NCBI RefSeq assembly: GCF_016545825.1
Contig: NC_052614.1
Span: 16,882,559-16,946,558, forward strand
Source: Eucalyptus grandis
Taxonomy: Eukaryota; Streptophyta; Magnoliopsida; Myrtales; Myrtaceae
Length of the DNA stretch: 64,000 bases
Direction of reading: 5' to 3'
In this document: positions 11,801 through 21,320 of the stretch, piece by piece
Layout: the number at the start of each line of letters is the position of its first letter
How positions within the stretch are numbered: the first letter of the stretch is position 1
The notes under the pieces: generated by a model
Database searches by the model: none
Seen by the model: the letters and a program-made list of their open reading frames with translations, nothing else
What the model was told of the DNA's origin: nothing
Translations under genes and position numbers: made by a program

Positions 11801-13179
11801 TTCTTGAAGTCGATACTTCAATAGGGGAGGGGCCTTTGTTCTCTAGAGTTTTGGTTCCTCCATTCTTCATCATGGAAGCTGAAAAATATTGGGAAGAGGA
11901 AACGACTAGGGCGATCATTGGTCTATTTTGGCAGTAGGCAATCTACATTCGTGGGGAGTTTTGTTTGTTCATCGAGAAAAAGTTGTGGGCACATCTTTAG
12001 CTTTAGCTGTGGAAGTAGTAATGCCCAATGAATAACAAGTACTTTCCTGACAAAATGAATTTATTTATCATTTTATCGAAGAATGCCACCATGAGACTTG
12101 CTTAGCAATCAGCATAAGTCAGACAAACAAATTAGTGATTTTCAATGTCTAAGTTTTTCCTGTTGTTCGTGCAATAAAAATTTGAAAATTACAATTACTA
12201 TAAGATACACTTAAAAGTCATTCATGCAGTCAATAAATATTTTGGCCATTATTGGAAGATCTCTTTTTGTCATGTACTTAGAAAACTAATTGAAATTTTA
12301 AAAAAGGAAAAAAAAACAGCCGCTATAAAGCATTGAAAACATTTTTGTTTGGCAAAAAGAGATCTTCAAAATGTTCAAAATATTTTATTTGACCAAATTT
12401 AGCATAAGAGAAGGTTTGTGATATTCATTACGGCAAGGACCAACTAATGATAAAATCAAAATTTTCATTGATCAAAAAGAGCAATTGTCGAAACCGATCA
12501 ATTCTAGTGAAAAAATTTATTGAACTCTTTTAAAAATGAACTAGCTGATCATATGCTTGATGAAGAAGACCCCATCGATTATAGTTGACAATTTTTGGTA
12601 AATTGGAGTTGTACCAATTTTCAAAACCCTAATTGGTTTTCCTCTTTTTGTTGTTTTCTTAATAGAACCTTGAATCCCATCTTCTCTTGTACAATTTTTT
12701 CATGTTTTTTATTTGCCATCATACGTGCAGTCATTTTAACCGTCGGCATTTTGACAATGGCAACATGGTAAATTTTAAAGAAGAAGAGATAAATTTTGAA
12801 AAAAAAATAAAGCAATTGAAAATTTATCATTCTTGTTTTTGGGCTTTAAGTGAATCGTTCCTCTTTCTTGTGCTCACGAAGGAGGACTCTTGTTCTTTCT
12901 TTGGTCGTTGGAGCTTTCAGTTAAAACTCAAGGTTTTCGCACAATTTCTTGAACCGGAGTGTTCTCATCAACTCATATCCCCATCACCATCTTCTTCAGC
13001 AACCGAAGATGGTCGAGCCACGCCCCAATATCCCAAAGCTCCACAATAATGGGGGCATCGTGGGATCCGCCAGGGAGCTGCTCTCTCTGCTCAGAGTGAA
13101 GAACTAGCTCTCCCAGAAGGCTATGTTGCCTTCGCGAGCGTCCTCACCTCTCCGCGGCCCAATGTAACGGGTGAGAATC
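11801..13179. other. Gene-free stretch upstream of the copia element
   Basis: No family recognised. The last 200 bases on the plus strand read openly as a short Ser- and Ala-rich peptide (for example LALPEGYVAFASVLTSPRP around 13105-13165) ending at a GTGAG that could be a splice donor. I cannot tie this to a gene. Confidence 0.3.
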
Positions 13180-13864
13180 TATTGCGATTAAGTGAGCGAT
13201 CGAACAATAATATAGATAGAAAAGAAAATAAATCGGATACCAGATTTACGTGGTTCAGTCGTAAAGACCTACGTTCACAGGGAGAGTAGCAGCGAATTTC
13301 ACTATAGATCAAGCGATACAAGAAGATTACACACTAAAGTTACTTAAACACTCTCTCAGTGTTTCCCAAGCCCTAATTGAACCCCCAACCCAACTCACAG
13401 CACAAAATTACCGCGCATTCAAGCTCAAACGAAACACTTTACGTACGTCAAACAAGAACAGTGTATTCTCGTATGTATCCTCTTCGTAGGGCTTCTGCAA
13501 GCCGCGCGGACGTGCGGCTTGTTTTGCTTCGTGCGGCTTCAATTTCCTTGCGGCTCTTGTGAATTACGTAGGGTTTTAGCCGTCCGAAGAACTCCTGGAG
13601 ACGTTGGCACATTATTTATATGTGCGCCCAAGGGAGGGCCCACATACACTCCTTGCTTCGACTTCACGCTGAACTTGTGTGTGTGTGCCTAGAGTCAGCA
13701 CTTTGACTCTAGGCCCACCTATTTTCATTCACGTGCAGACTCCATGAGGAAATTCGTTTCTCATACATGTGCCCACTTGGGCCCACGGCCGGATTCCTTT
13801 TTCAACTTTATTTCCTTTTCAGTATATCTGTTTCAGCGAAAAACACGAGACATAATTTTAACAA
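13180..13864 (-). repeat. Copia 3' LTR (left end on the plus strand)
   Basis: This aligns along its full length with 16201-16884. The outer end reads TATTGCGATT where the other LTR has TGTTGTGATT, so the terminal TG has decayed. The inner end is ...ATAATTTTAACA. A purine-rich tract, AGTGGAGAT on the minus strand, abuts its inner edge at 13865-13875. Confidence 0.9.
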
Positions 13865-13952
13865 TCTCCACTGGGCAGCGTTTGAGCCAAAGTGCATCGC
13901 TTCGCAAAATGTTCAAAATTCTATTGCTATTTTCCCATAGCTCTTGATGGGC

Positions 13953-14965
13953 TCAATTGTCACAGATATTATCCAAATCCAAGCCTCGCTTGAATTTCGT
14001 CATAACCGAGGACTTCATCAGAATACCAACTCCACATGCACTTTTAACTGCTCCGCAAGGATTTTCTGACGCAACCTCCTCAACTGCAGATAAAGTAAAA
14101 CCATTGTTGCATCCATATCTGTCAGGACATCGAATACATACCTTGTTAATTTCAGCAGTTACAGCAACTGTTGGCTCTGTAGGCTCCACCTCGTTATGAG
14201 CATCATCTGTGTCGATTATTTTGCTAGTACTCATACTCGCTACCTCAGGAGTTTCTAGTCGCAACCTCACCTCAAGCTGAACACCGTCCAGATTCGTATT
14301 AACATTGCCACAAACACTCCTAGCTAGAACTATCGAAGACTTGTCAAGGGTAACTTCTCTGCTGTCAACAGGTGAATTTATATCTGGGCACCACAACAGA
14401 TCGCCCCGCTCACCTTGTGCATAGCTATGGAATATGCACCTTGCCCTCCAATCGATTTTACCATCACTCACTCGAAAATAACACGGGCAACCAAACATTC
14501 TAATAATAGAATAACTAGCAACGTTACCTGACCACACTTCTTCAGGAGTCCGATATTCAATCGTAGTCGATGGGGATCTATTCATTAGGTAGCATGCTGT
14601 ACTTAGCACATCAGCTAGAATTCTCCTAGCAATACCAGCACTAGAGATAATTTTTTGAGTCGTCTCTAGTAACGTTCTGCTCATCAATTATGCAAATTGT
14701 TGTGATTTATTAGCACTAGTGCGGTGTTTCACTATGCCCTCTTTCTACAAAATTTATTTACCAGCTCTGAGCAAAACTCCATATTATTGTCAGTTCGCAC
14801 ATGCTTGATCAACTTACCAATCTTCGTCTCGATCAAAGCTCTTGATTGTGTGATCTTGATATCAGCATCAAACTCGTGCATTGGCACAAACCTCCAGGTC
14901 TTCTTCGAGCAGTCCATAGACTCTCGAACAGATGCATACAACATCTCTAGGGCGAAACCTATCAT
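13953..14965 (-). pseudogene. Copia integrase remnant
   Basis: Two minus-strand blocks in different frames. 14965-14732 contains HVRTDNNMEFCSELVNKFCRK, the DNxxEF region of the integrase core. 14687-13953 contains RRILADVLSTACYLMNRSPS, TPEEVWSG and MFGCPCYFRVSDGK, the conserved C-terminal half of copia integrases. The sequence between them holds the expected catalytic Glu region but is shifted. The 244-residue block runs on as an acidic spacer and ends where reverse transcriptase should start, followed directly by the LTR. Confidence 0.85.
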
Positions 14966-15532
14966 TGTCTATCTTTAAAGTTTATATAAGCCATCGTGCT
15001 TGATTCCTTTCATTATCACCAATGCACCTCGAACAACCTTCAATACTCCACATGTTGAAGAATACTTGCAACCAGCTGAATCTAGGGCACCCAAGGAAAT
15101 TAAGTTCTTTTTCAACTCTGGAACATGTTTCACTCCAGTCAATGTCCTCACGATACCATCATGCATTCTGATTTTAACATCACCAACACCCACAATATCG
15201 CACTCAGCGTTATTCCTTAACTAGACTTTATCACTACCCGTGCACTGATAAGTGATAAGCTAGTTTTTATTTGGTGTGACATGAAAAGAACAACCAGAAT
15301 CCATAATTCATCCATCAAGCGATGAATCATTAGTGACAGACAAGACATAATCGGCATTATCTGCTATAGCTGCAACATTATTTGCAGAATCAACTATAAT
15401 TCCCTTACCCTTCTTATTCTTCAACTTAAGGCAATCACTTCTAAGATGCCTCTTCTTGCCACAGCTCCAACAAACAACATTAGTAGTCCTAGATTGACTG
15501 CGTCTATTCATGTTAGTACTACTCTTATCCAC
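14966..15532 (-). pseudogene. Copia zinc knuckle, protease and pre-integrase remnant
   Basis: 15532-15308 carries the CCHC knuckle CWSCGKKRHLRSDC that binds packaged RNA. It is followed across 15310-15270 by DSGCSFHVTP, in which DSG is the aspartic protease active site. 15193-14975 carries GVGDVKIRMHDGIVRTL, VKHVPELKKNLISLG and GLYKL, the pre-integrase region. Frame breaks separate the three parts. This would be one polyprotein in an active element. Confidence 0.85.
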
Positions 15533-15534
15533 AC

Positions 15535-16150
15535 GTGTTACAGATCTTCCTCTATTTTCACATACTAAAGCAATAGATACAGGTTCACCAGATTCTCTTT
15601 TACGAATATCCTCGCTCAGAATTAAATCTCAAACTCCGTCAAACATCAAACTTGTTGACCCAGAGGAATTACTAACAGTAATAACAGTAGTATTCCAACT
15701 ATTAGGCAATAATGATAACAGAATCAAAGCACGTACATCATTTTTAAAGCCAATTTCAACTGAACTCAATTGACTAACAATCACATTGAATTCAATGATA
15801 TGATCTGCAACTGACGCACATTCGCTCATCTTCAAATTAAACAAACGTTGCATCAAACAGACCTTGTTGATCGCAGAGGGCTTCTCATACATATTCGACA
15901 GGGCTTGCATTAAATCAGCAATGGTCTTCTCCTTCAAAATGTTAAACGTGATATTACGAGCCAACGTTAGCTGAATAACACTCATAGCTCATCTATCCAG
16001 CAAATTCCAATAAGCCTGTTTCATCGTTTCTGGTTTCTCCCCAGATAAAGGCAAGTGCAGTTTCATTCGCTAAAGATAATCTTCAATCTACATCTTCCAC
16101 AAACCAAAATCCTTCCCATCAAATTTGTCAATTCTCACTTTTACTTTTTC
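15535..16150 (-). pseudogene. Copia gag remnant
   Basis: This begins around 16150 with KFDGKDFGLWKM-IEDYL, then GEKPETMK, and continues as the open block 15985-15629 (SVIQLTLARNITFNILKEKT, MQRLFNLKMSE, HIIEFNVIVSQLSS). The pattern is the retrotransposon gag domain found N-terminal to the CCHC knuckle. At least three stops lie in the N-terminal part. Confidence 0.85.
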
Positions 16151-16186
16151 CGTCGCTATTGATTCGCTTCAACTTAGCTAAGCCTA

Positions 16187-16198
16187 GCTCTAATACCA
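16187..16198 (-). promoter_or_regulatory. Copia primer-binding site
   Basis: On the minus strand the sequence is TGGTATTAGAGC, two bases inside the 5' LTR. It differs by one base from TGGTATCAGAGC, the site complementary to initiator Met-tRNA used by most plant copia elements. It fixes the element's orientation. Confidence 0.9.
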
Positions 16199-16200
16199 CT

Positions 16201-16884
16201 TGTTGTGATTAAGCGAGCGATCGAACAATAATATAAACAGAAAAGAAAATAAATTAGACACCAGATTTACGTGGTTCAGTCATAAAGACTTACGTCCACG
16301 GTGAGAGCAGTAGCGAATTTCACTATAGATCAAGCGATACAAGGAGATTACACACTCGAGTCACTCAAATACTCTCTCGGTGTTTCCCAAGCCCTAATTG
16401 AACCCCAAACCCAACTCATGGCACAAAACTACCACGCATTCAAGCTCGAACGAAACACTCTACGTATGTCAAACAAGAACAGCGTCTTCACGTACGTATC
16501 CTCTTCGTAGGGCTTCTACAAGCGCGCGGTTGTGCGGCTTGTTTTGCTTTGCGCGGCTTCAATTTCCTTGCGGCTCTTGTGAATTACGTAGGGTTTTAGC
16601 CGTTCGAAGAACTCCTGGAGACGTTGGCACATTATTTATATGTGCGCCCAAGGGAGGGCCCACCTACGCTCCTTGCTTCAGCTTCACGCTGAACTTGTGT
16701 GTGTGTGCCCAGAGTCAACACTTTGACTCTGGGCCCACCTATTTTCATTCACGTGCATACTCCATGAGGAAAATTCGTTTCTCATACGTGTGCCCACTTG
16801 GGCTCATGGCCGGATTCCTTTTTCAACTTTATTTCCTCTTCAGTAAATCCATTCCAACGAAAAACTCAGGACATAATTTTAACA
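16201..16884 (-). repeat. Copia 5' LTR (right end on the plus strand)
   Basis: Intact TGTTAAAATT...ATCACAACA termini on the minus strand. It matches the LTR at 13180-13864 with scattered substitutions, so the insertion is not recent. The exact divergence needs an alignment. Confidence 0.9.
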
Positions 16885-16974
16885 AAATCAAACGTAAATC
16901 AAGGGTTATTAGATCTCGTATAAACCGACCAAAAAAAAAGATCTTGTATAGGGATCTTGTACATTAAAAAAAAA

Positions 16975-17949
16975 AAAAACAACCTTGACCACACCATGTA
17001 GGTTAGCTGAGGCCGTTGCCACCCTTTCACTATCTTGTATTTCACATCTAGTGACATCTGGTTCAGTCACACTAGTGGAATGTGCTTTTGGAACATGGTC
17101 AATCTTGTCCATCTTGTTGGTTTCCAACAACAGATCCTTTGGAGGTGGGCACAATTTAGCAGCAGTTGTCGCTTGATCGGCATATTGCTAGGAATAAGAA
17201 GGTACACCAACCTTCAACCTTTTATGAGAGGGCTCTTCTGTGTCTAATTGTGGGAAGTCTACAAAACGTGGGAGGTCTGCAGAGGTCATGACGCTTATAC
17301 CACCTGAATTCCTGTTTAGGTTAAGACTAGAACTGTTTTTAGAACCTAAAATCGGATGCTTGTTTTGTTGAGCTAACTTAAGCTTCAGCTCAGATTCCCG
17401 TGGAGCAATCTGCTGCCACAAGTCCTGAAGTTCAAGATTTCCTGGGCCTATGACATGATTAGATCCATGCTCCTGGCATTCCAATTTTTGGTTGAGCATA
17501 CTCATACTTGTTCCTGCACTTCCTTACCCAATTGAAGGTGTAGAACCAATCCCATTGTTTGCTCCCTGGTTCTTCGTCTTTGGATGTATAAATATAGAAC
17601 TAGAAGGCAATCTTTTGGACATCATTTGTTTTACGTCTCGAGTAGGGTATCCCAACTTCTTCGATGTTTTCCGTGCCAAAATAGGTGGCTTCTGATTTCC
17701 ATTTATTTTTACTGTTTTAGCTTTATCTTCAGACCTCCTATACTGTCTGCCCCCATCAGAATCACTACTGCTCTCATCATCAGAGAAGCTTATAACAAGA
17801 TTGTTGTTGGGCCCCAAGGAACCACCGGTTCCAGATCTACCAGACTTATGTCCAACTTGATTCATTCCAAGGCTATTCTCATGTTTGGTTTGTATGGATG
17901 GTCTAGCTGGAAACCCAACTGAGATTGCAGTAGGATCAGCAGCATCAAC
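16975..17949 (-). pseudogene. ZFC3H1-like zinc-finger protein, single-exon fragment
   Basis: One minus-strand frame stays open from 17949 to about 16975 except for two stops, TAA at 17524-17526 and TAG at 17188-17190. Visible motifs are NLVISFSDDESSSDSDGG, KPPILARKTSKK, LELQDLWQQIA followed by RESELKLKLAQQNK, and EEPSHKRLKVG. This combination is what I know from the long plant relatives of ZFC3H1/Red1, nuclear RNA surveillance factors with a C-terminal C3H1 finger. The finger itself is not here. The exon starts after AACAAAG, a possible splice acceptor. Frame retention with only two stops suggests late decay. The family call is from recall. Confidence 0.65.
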
Positions 17950-18514
17950 CTTTGTTGGTACGTAATTAATGGTAAATAGAAAAATGTCATGAAAGAAAGA
18001 AAAAAAAGATCAAGTAAAGGTTCAGACAAAACACCAGAGTCAGAAGAGTAGAAATGTTAAGCATCTCTAGGAAATGTCCAAGTACACACTTGTTTTGAAA
18101 GACACTAATACCATAGAGCAACCCCGAGACACTCTATTCTAGATAAAACAAGGAGTACAAAGAAAATGAGAAGCCTTCTTGATTTTAACGCAATTAAGTC
18201 TATTTAAGCAGACGCATTCAATTATGCTTCTGATTCAAAGGACCTATAAGTTTACGGATAGGATGAGTAGAGGTTTTAAGTTGCTGCACCAGGTCCAATG
18301 CATTTATCAACTCATAAAAATAGCATCCCAAAAATAAATAAATAATAATGCTAAATCACTAAGGGTGTGCACCAAGAACCTCTTGAACTGGGAACCACCC
18401 GGACCACACCAAACTAGCTAGTTTTGGGTAGTTCCCAAAGAGAGCAGTTCGGTTCCCAGTTCCCGCTTTTGGAATTGGTGGCCGATCGGTCTGGTTCCCA
18501 ATTCCAAGATGGGA
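17950..18514. other. Spacer with a MITE-like segment
   Basis: No gene. From about 18358 the sequence is AAGGGTGTGCACC followed by repeated GGTTCCC/GGGAACC motifs on both strands. This resembles the ends of hAT-type non-autonomous elements and a segment at 41940-42060. No target duplication was found. Confidence 0.35.
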
Positions 18515-19303
18515 ACTGGAAACCATGGTTCACAAGGCTACTTTGAGAGCTTGAAGATGTCTCAGTTGAATGAATGATCTCTCTCACCTTGAGCCTTGAT
18601 CTTGTCAAGAAAAGCCACCAAATCCCCTAGGAAATCATGGTCTTCTTTTTTTTTGTCAGTTCTATTCTACTCCTATTCCAACTCTCACTCTCAAACTTTT
18701 GTCCCACCTTCTTGCAGGGTGTGGGAGTCGAAACTGACACTTGAAACTAAATCTCCCTCACTCCAACCCCTTGAGAAGGTGGGGATTCGAACCCTCCATC
18801 TCCCCCTTCCATGTTGGAAGAGTGGCTATTGAGACAAATTCCAGTGGTTCAAGAAACCATGGTTCACAAGGCTACTTTTAGAGCTTGAGGATGTCCTAGT
18901 TGAATTAATGATCTCTCTCACCAAGAGAGAGAAGCTGAAGAATTTTGTTTGGCATTGTGCTCTGAAGTGGGGACTGAATGTATTCATTATGGAACTCTCG
19001 TGCAGCTGACTTGAATTTTGATTGCATATTTTGCAAGTGGACCAGATTAGGGCCTTGTTTTGGATTAAAATGATATATTAAATACACTTTTGGCATTGGA
19101 ATGTGTGTTGGTCTTTTCATCTTTTCCTCTATCCCCCTCCTTTTAATTGAAGATTTGTGGGCTTTTTAGGGTCCAAAACTTGTACCAATGGAACAAGTTT
19201 CAACACATGATACTCATTAGGATTGAAATGAACACCCTTTTACCAAATTCAATTTTTTGCCAATACATGTCCTTTTTTGACATTGAGGATGACACTAGCT
19301 CTC
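18515..19303 (+). pseudogene. Second copy of the RPN5 3' end, internally repeated
   Basis: TMVHKATLRA and a stop, the expected RPN5 C-terminus, occur at about 18522-18554 followed by 3' flank. Then LDLVKKSHQIP appears at 18596-18630, the SINE interrupts at 18643-18853, and a second HKATFRA with its stop follows at 18860. So the 3' end is present about one and a half times. The downstream flank matches 11311-11800. The copy is cut at 19303 by the gypsy-like element and resumes at 32262. It carries no RPN5 sequence upstream of the last exon. Confidence 0.7.
18643..18853 (-). mobile_element. tRNA-derived SINE
   Basis: On the minus strand the element has a Pol III box B, GGTTCGAATCCCC (complement of about 18782-18794), near its 5' end and finishes in a poly(A) run (T-run at 18646-18654). 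It matches the SINE at 63532-63726 over its length. The flanks AAATCATGGT and AAACCATGGT form an approximate target duplication. The homologous RPN5 flank at 11283-11295 (AAACTATGGC) lacks the insertion and so acts as an empty site. Confidence 0.8.
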
Positions 19304-21299
19304 TGTTGACACCTAAATTTTACAATTTTATTTAAGACTTAATCATGTACAAAATTAGGAATTAGTTACTAAAAAAACAAAACAAAATAAAAAGAAAAAA
19401 AAACAAAAACAAAAACAACAAAAAAAAGAGAGAAAGAAAACGTGGAAGGAGCTGGGCCGGATCTCGCCTTGGCCCAGCCCATGCCGCCTTCTCTCTCCTC
19501 CATCTTCATGCGTGAAACGCTAAAGGGGGCAGCAAAAAAAAAGCAGGAACCGACGGAGAGAAGGGGAAATAGAGAGAGACGAAGAGAGGAAAAATGGAGC
19601 TCAAGAAGGAGCAAGGGGGGAGAAAAAAAAGCGAGAGAGCTCGGGAGAGAGAGGACAAAGCTCGAGGAACTGAGAGAGAAATAGAGGATTCGGGGAGGAG
19701 GGCGGCGACCGGAGGAGAGAGGAGGCGTCACCGACGCTACCCAATGCCATTCGAGCCGCCGCCGCCACCTCCGTCCCGATGCGCTACCAGCTAATCCTCA
19801 CCGAGCCGTTCCGAGCACCCCTAGCCACGAGCTCTGCTGTCCCGAGCTTGCCGCCTGCAACCGCGAGCACCACCGTGCCAACAGCTGAAGCTTCACCCAT
19901 CCTCCCTGACACCGTGTTGAGTTACTCCCCGTCGTGTCCGCTGTTGTCGCTGGGCCCAATGGTTCCGCTTACCTCCACTACTGTCGCTCCCAGCCCCACT
20001 TGAAACCCTAGCCGTCACTATCTCGCCGCATTGTCGCGACGTCACCCAACACCCGTCCCCGCCTCCGAGCACCAATCCACAGTGACGCCCCTATTACCCA
20101 CCCTATGCCGTCGTTTCGTCAGCCACCATCGCACTTCGCCTCACCTACAACACGCAAGATCCCAGTGAAGCTACTATTGCCCTTGCTCTGCCCATGATCT
20201 GTCTCGCCCGACGTCGCTCCTCAGCCGCAACTCGACGTAGCCCCCTGCAGCACCTCTACTCGTGACACCGTCGCCTAGCCCCTATTGCTGTCACCGTCGT
20301 CCACCGCCCATTGTGCCGCAATCACCAACTCGCCGGTGTCCCGAACATCCTCCTTCGGCACCGCAAAAGCCCTGGAGAGAAGGGCCTCTCGAAAATCGGG
20401 TCTTGGCCGGGTCGGGTGAAAGTCACGAACCGGGTAGGGTTTTCTTACATCTGGGCCGGGTATACTTAAGTTGGGTTTGGGCTGATTTAGGACATGGACT
20501 TGTGGGCTTCGTCTTTTGAAATAGAAAATATTAGACTAGATTGGGCCCACTGGTTGGGCCCAATTCAAGCCAAGGAAAGGCCCGACCAAGGTGGGTCAGG
20601 CCTTGCTTTCCAAGCGGGCCGGGTTTAGTCCAACCCCCATCTAGGCCGAGCCCGGGCGAGTTTGACCGACCTGCCTTGACCGGGTTGGATCCGGGTCTGG
20701 TTTGATTGGACTTGGTTAGGAATTTGAAAATTTGAAAATCCAAAAAATGATGGGATTTGGTTAGGAATTGCTATGTTTTGCCTTTTTTAGTGTAATTAGA
20801 CCTTTATTTGCTCGTATATTAATTATGTCGCATGTTTAATTTGCATATCTAATTATGTTTAATTACACGTATTTAACTTTACTGCAATTAGGATCTTGAT
20901 AGTTATAATTGTTACTTTAATGATTACGCACCTACATAATCACCTCACATGTTATTGAATAGGAATGAAATCAATCCAAATTGCTTGACAAAAATCCTTT
21001 ATTTTAAAATGAACAAGATTAGGTACCGAAATGGCGCTAATTGGACAATTAGTGTAATCAAGTTCTCGGCCCTAGATTCTCCGGTTGCGTAGAAAGTAAG
21101 GTATACTCCCATACCTCACTTGATTTCTAGCCTATCCCAATAGGCTAGTGGCGACTCTTTTTTACAAAATTCCTAAAAATACTCCAATGTCACGCGGAAT
21201 ATGGGCTTAGGAAAGCCTGCGTCTATTCATGGGCCTTAGGTCCGTCCTTTAGACAATACCCCTAAACATGTTACCTCCCCCCGAGGATAGGTCGCGACA
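19304..21299 (+). repeat. Left LTR of the gypsy-like element
   Basis: TGTTGACACC...GTCGCGACA. It contains an A-rich start, a GA-rich block (19430-19690), a GC-rich C-heavy stretch (19730-20400) and an AT-rich end carrying ACCGAAATGGCGCTAATTGG and GGCTAGTGGCGACTC. The same order is found in the right LTR. Reading frames in the GC-rich part exist on both strands and do not look coding. Confidence 0.85.
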
Positions 21300-21302
21300 G
21301 CT

Positions 21303-21320
21303 TGGCGACTCCGCTAGAGA
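21303..21320 (+). promoter_or_regulatory. Gypsy-type primer-binding site
   Basis: TGGCGACTCCGCTAGAGA begins three bases after the left LTR end. Tat/Ogre-type plant elements carry a TGGCGACTC... site here. It sets plus-strand orientation. The cognate tRNA was not checked. Confidence 0.7.

Larger units (their letters stand above)
13180..16884 (-). mobile_element. Ty1/copia retrotransposon, internally deleted
   Basis: Two LTRs of about 685 bp (13180-13864 and 16201-16884) flank a 2.3-kb interior. The 5-bp flanks are GAATC (13175-13179) and AAATC (16885-16889), a target duplication with one mismatch. On the minus strand the order is LTR, initiator-Met type primer-binding site, gag, CCHC knuckle, protease DSG, pre-integrase, integrase pieces, then a polypurine tract and the second LTR. 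The order protease-integrase marks copia rather than gypsy. Reverse transcriptase and RNase H are absent, so the element cannot move by itself. Stops and frameshifts break the remaining frames. Confidence 0.9.

Noticed and set aside
19369..20743. Frames of 60-120 codons in the GA- and C-rich part of the left LTR
   Set aside because: The same region recurs in the right LTR with frame-breaking differences. Composition is low-complexity.
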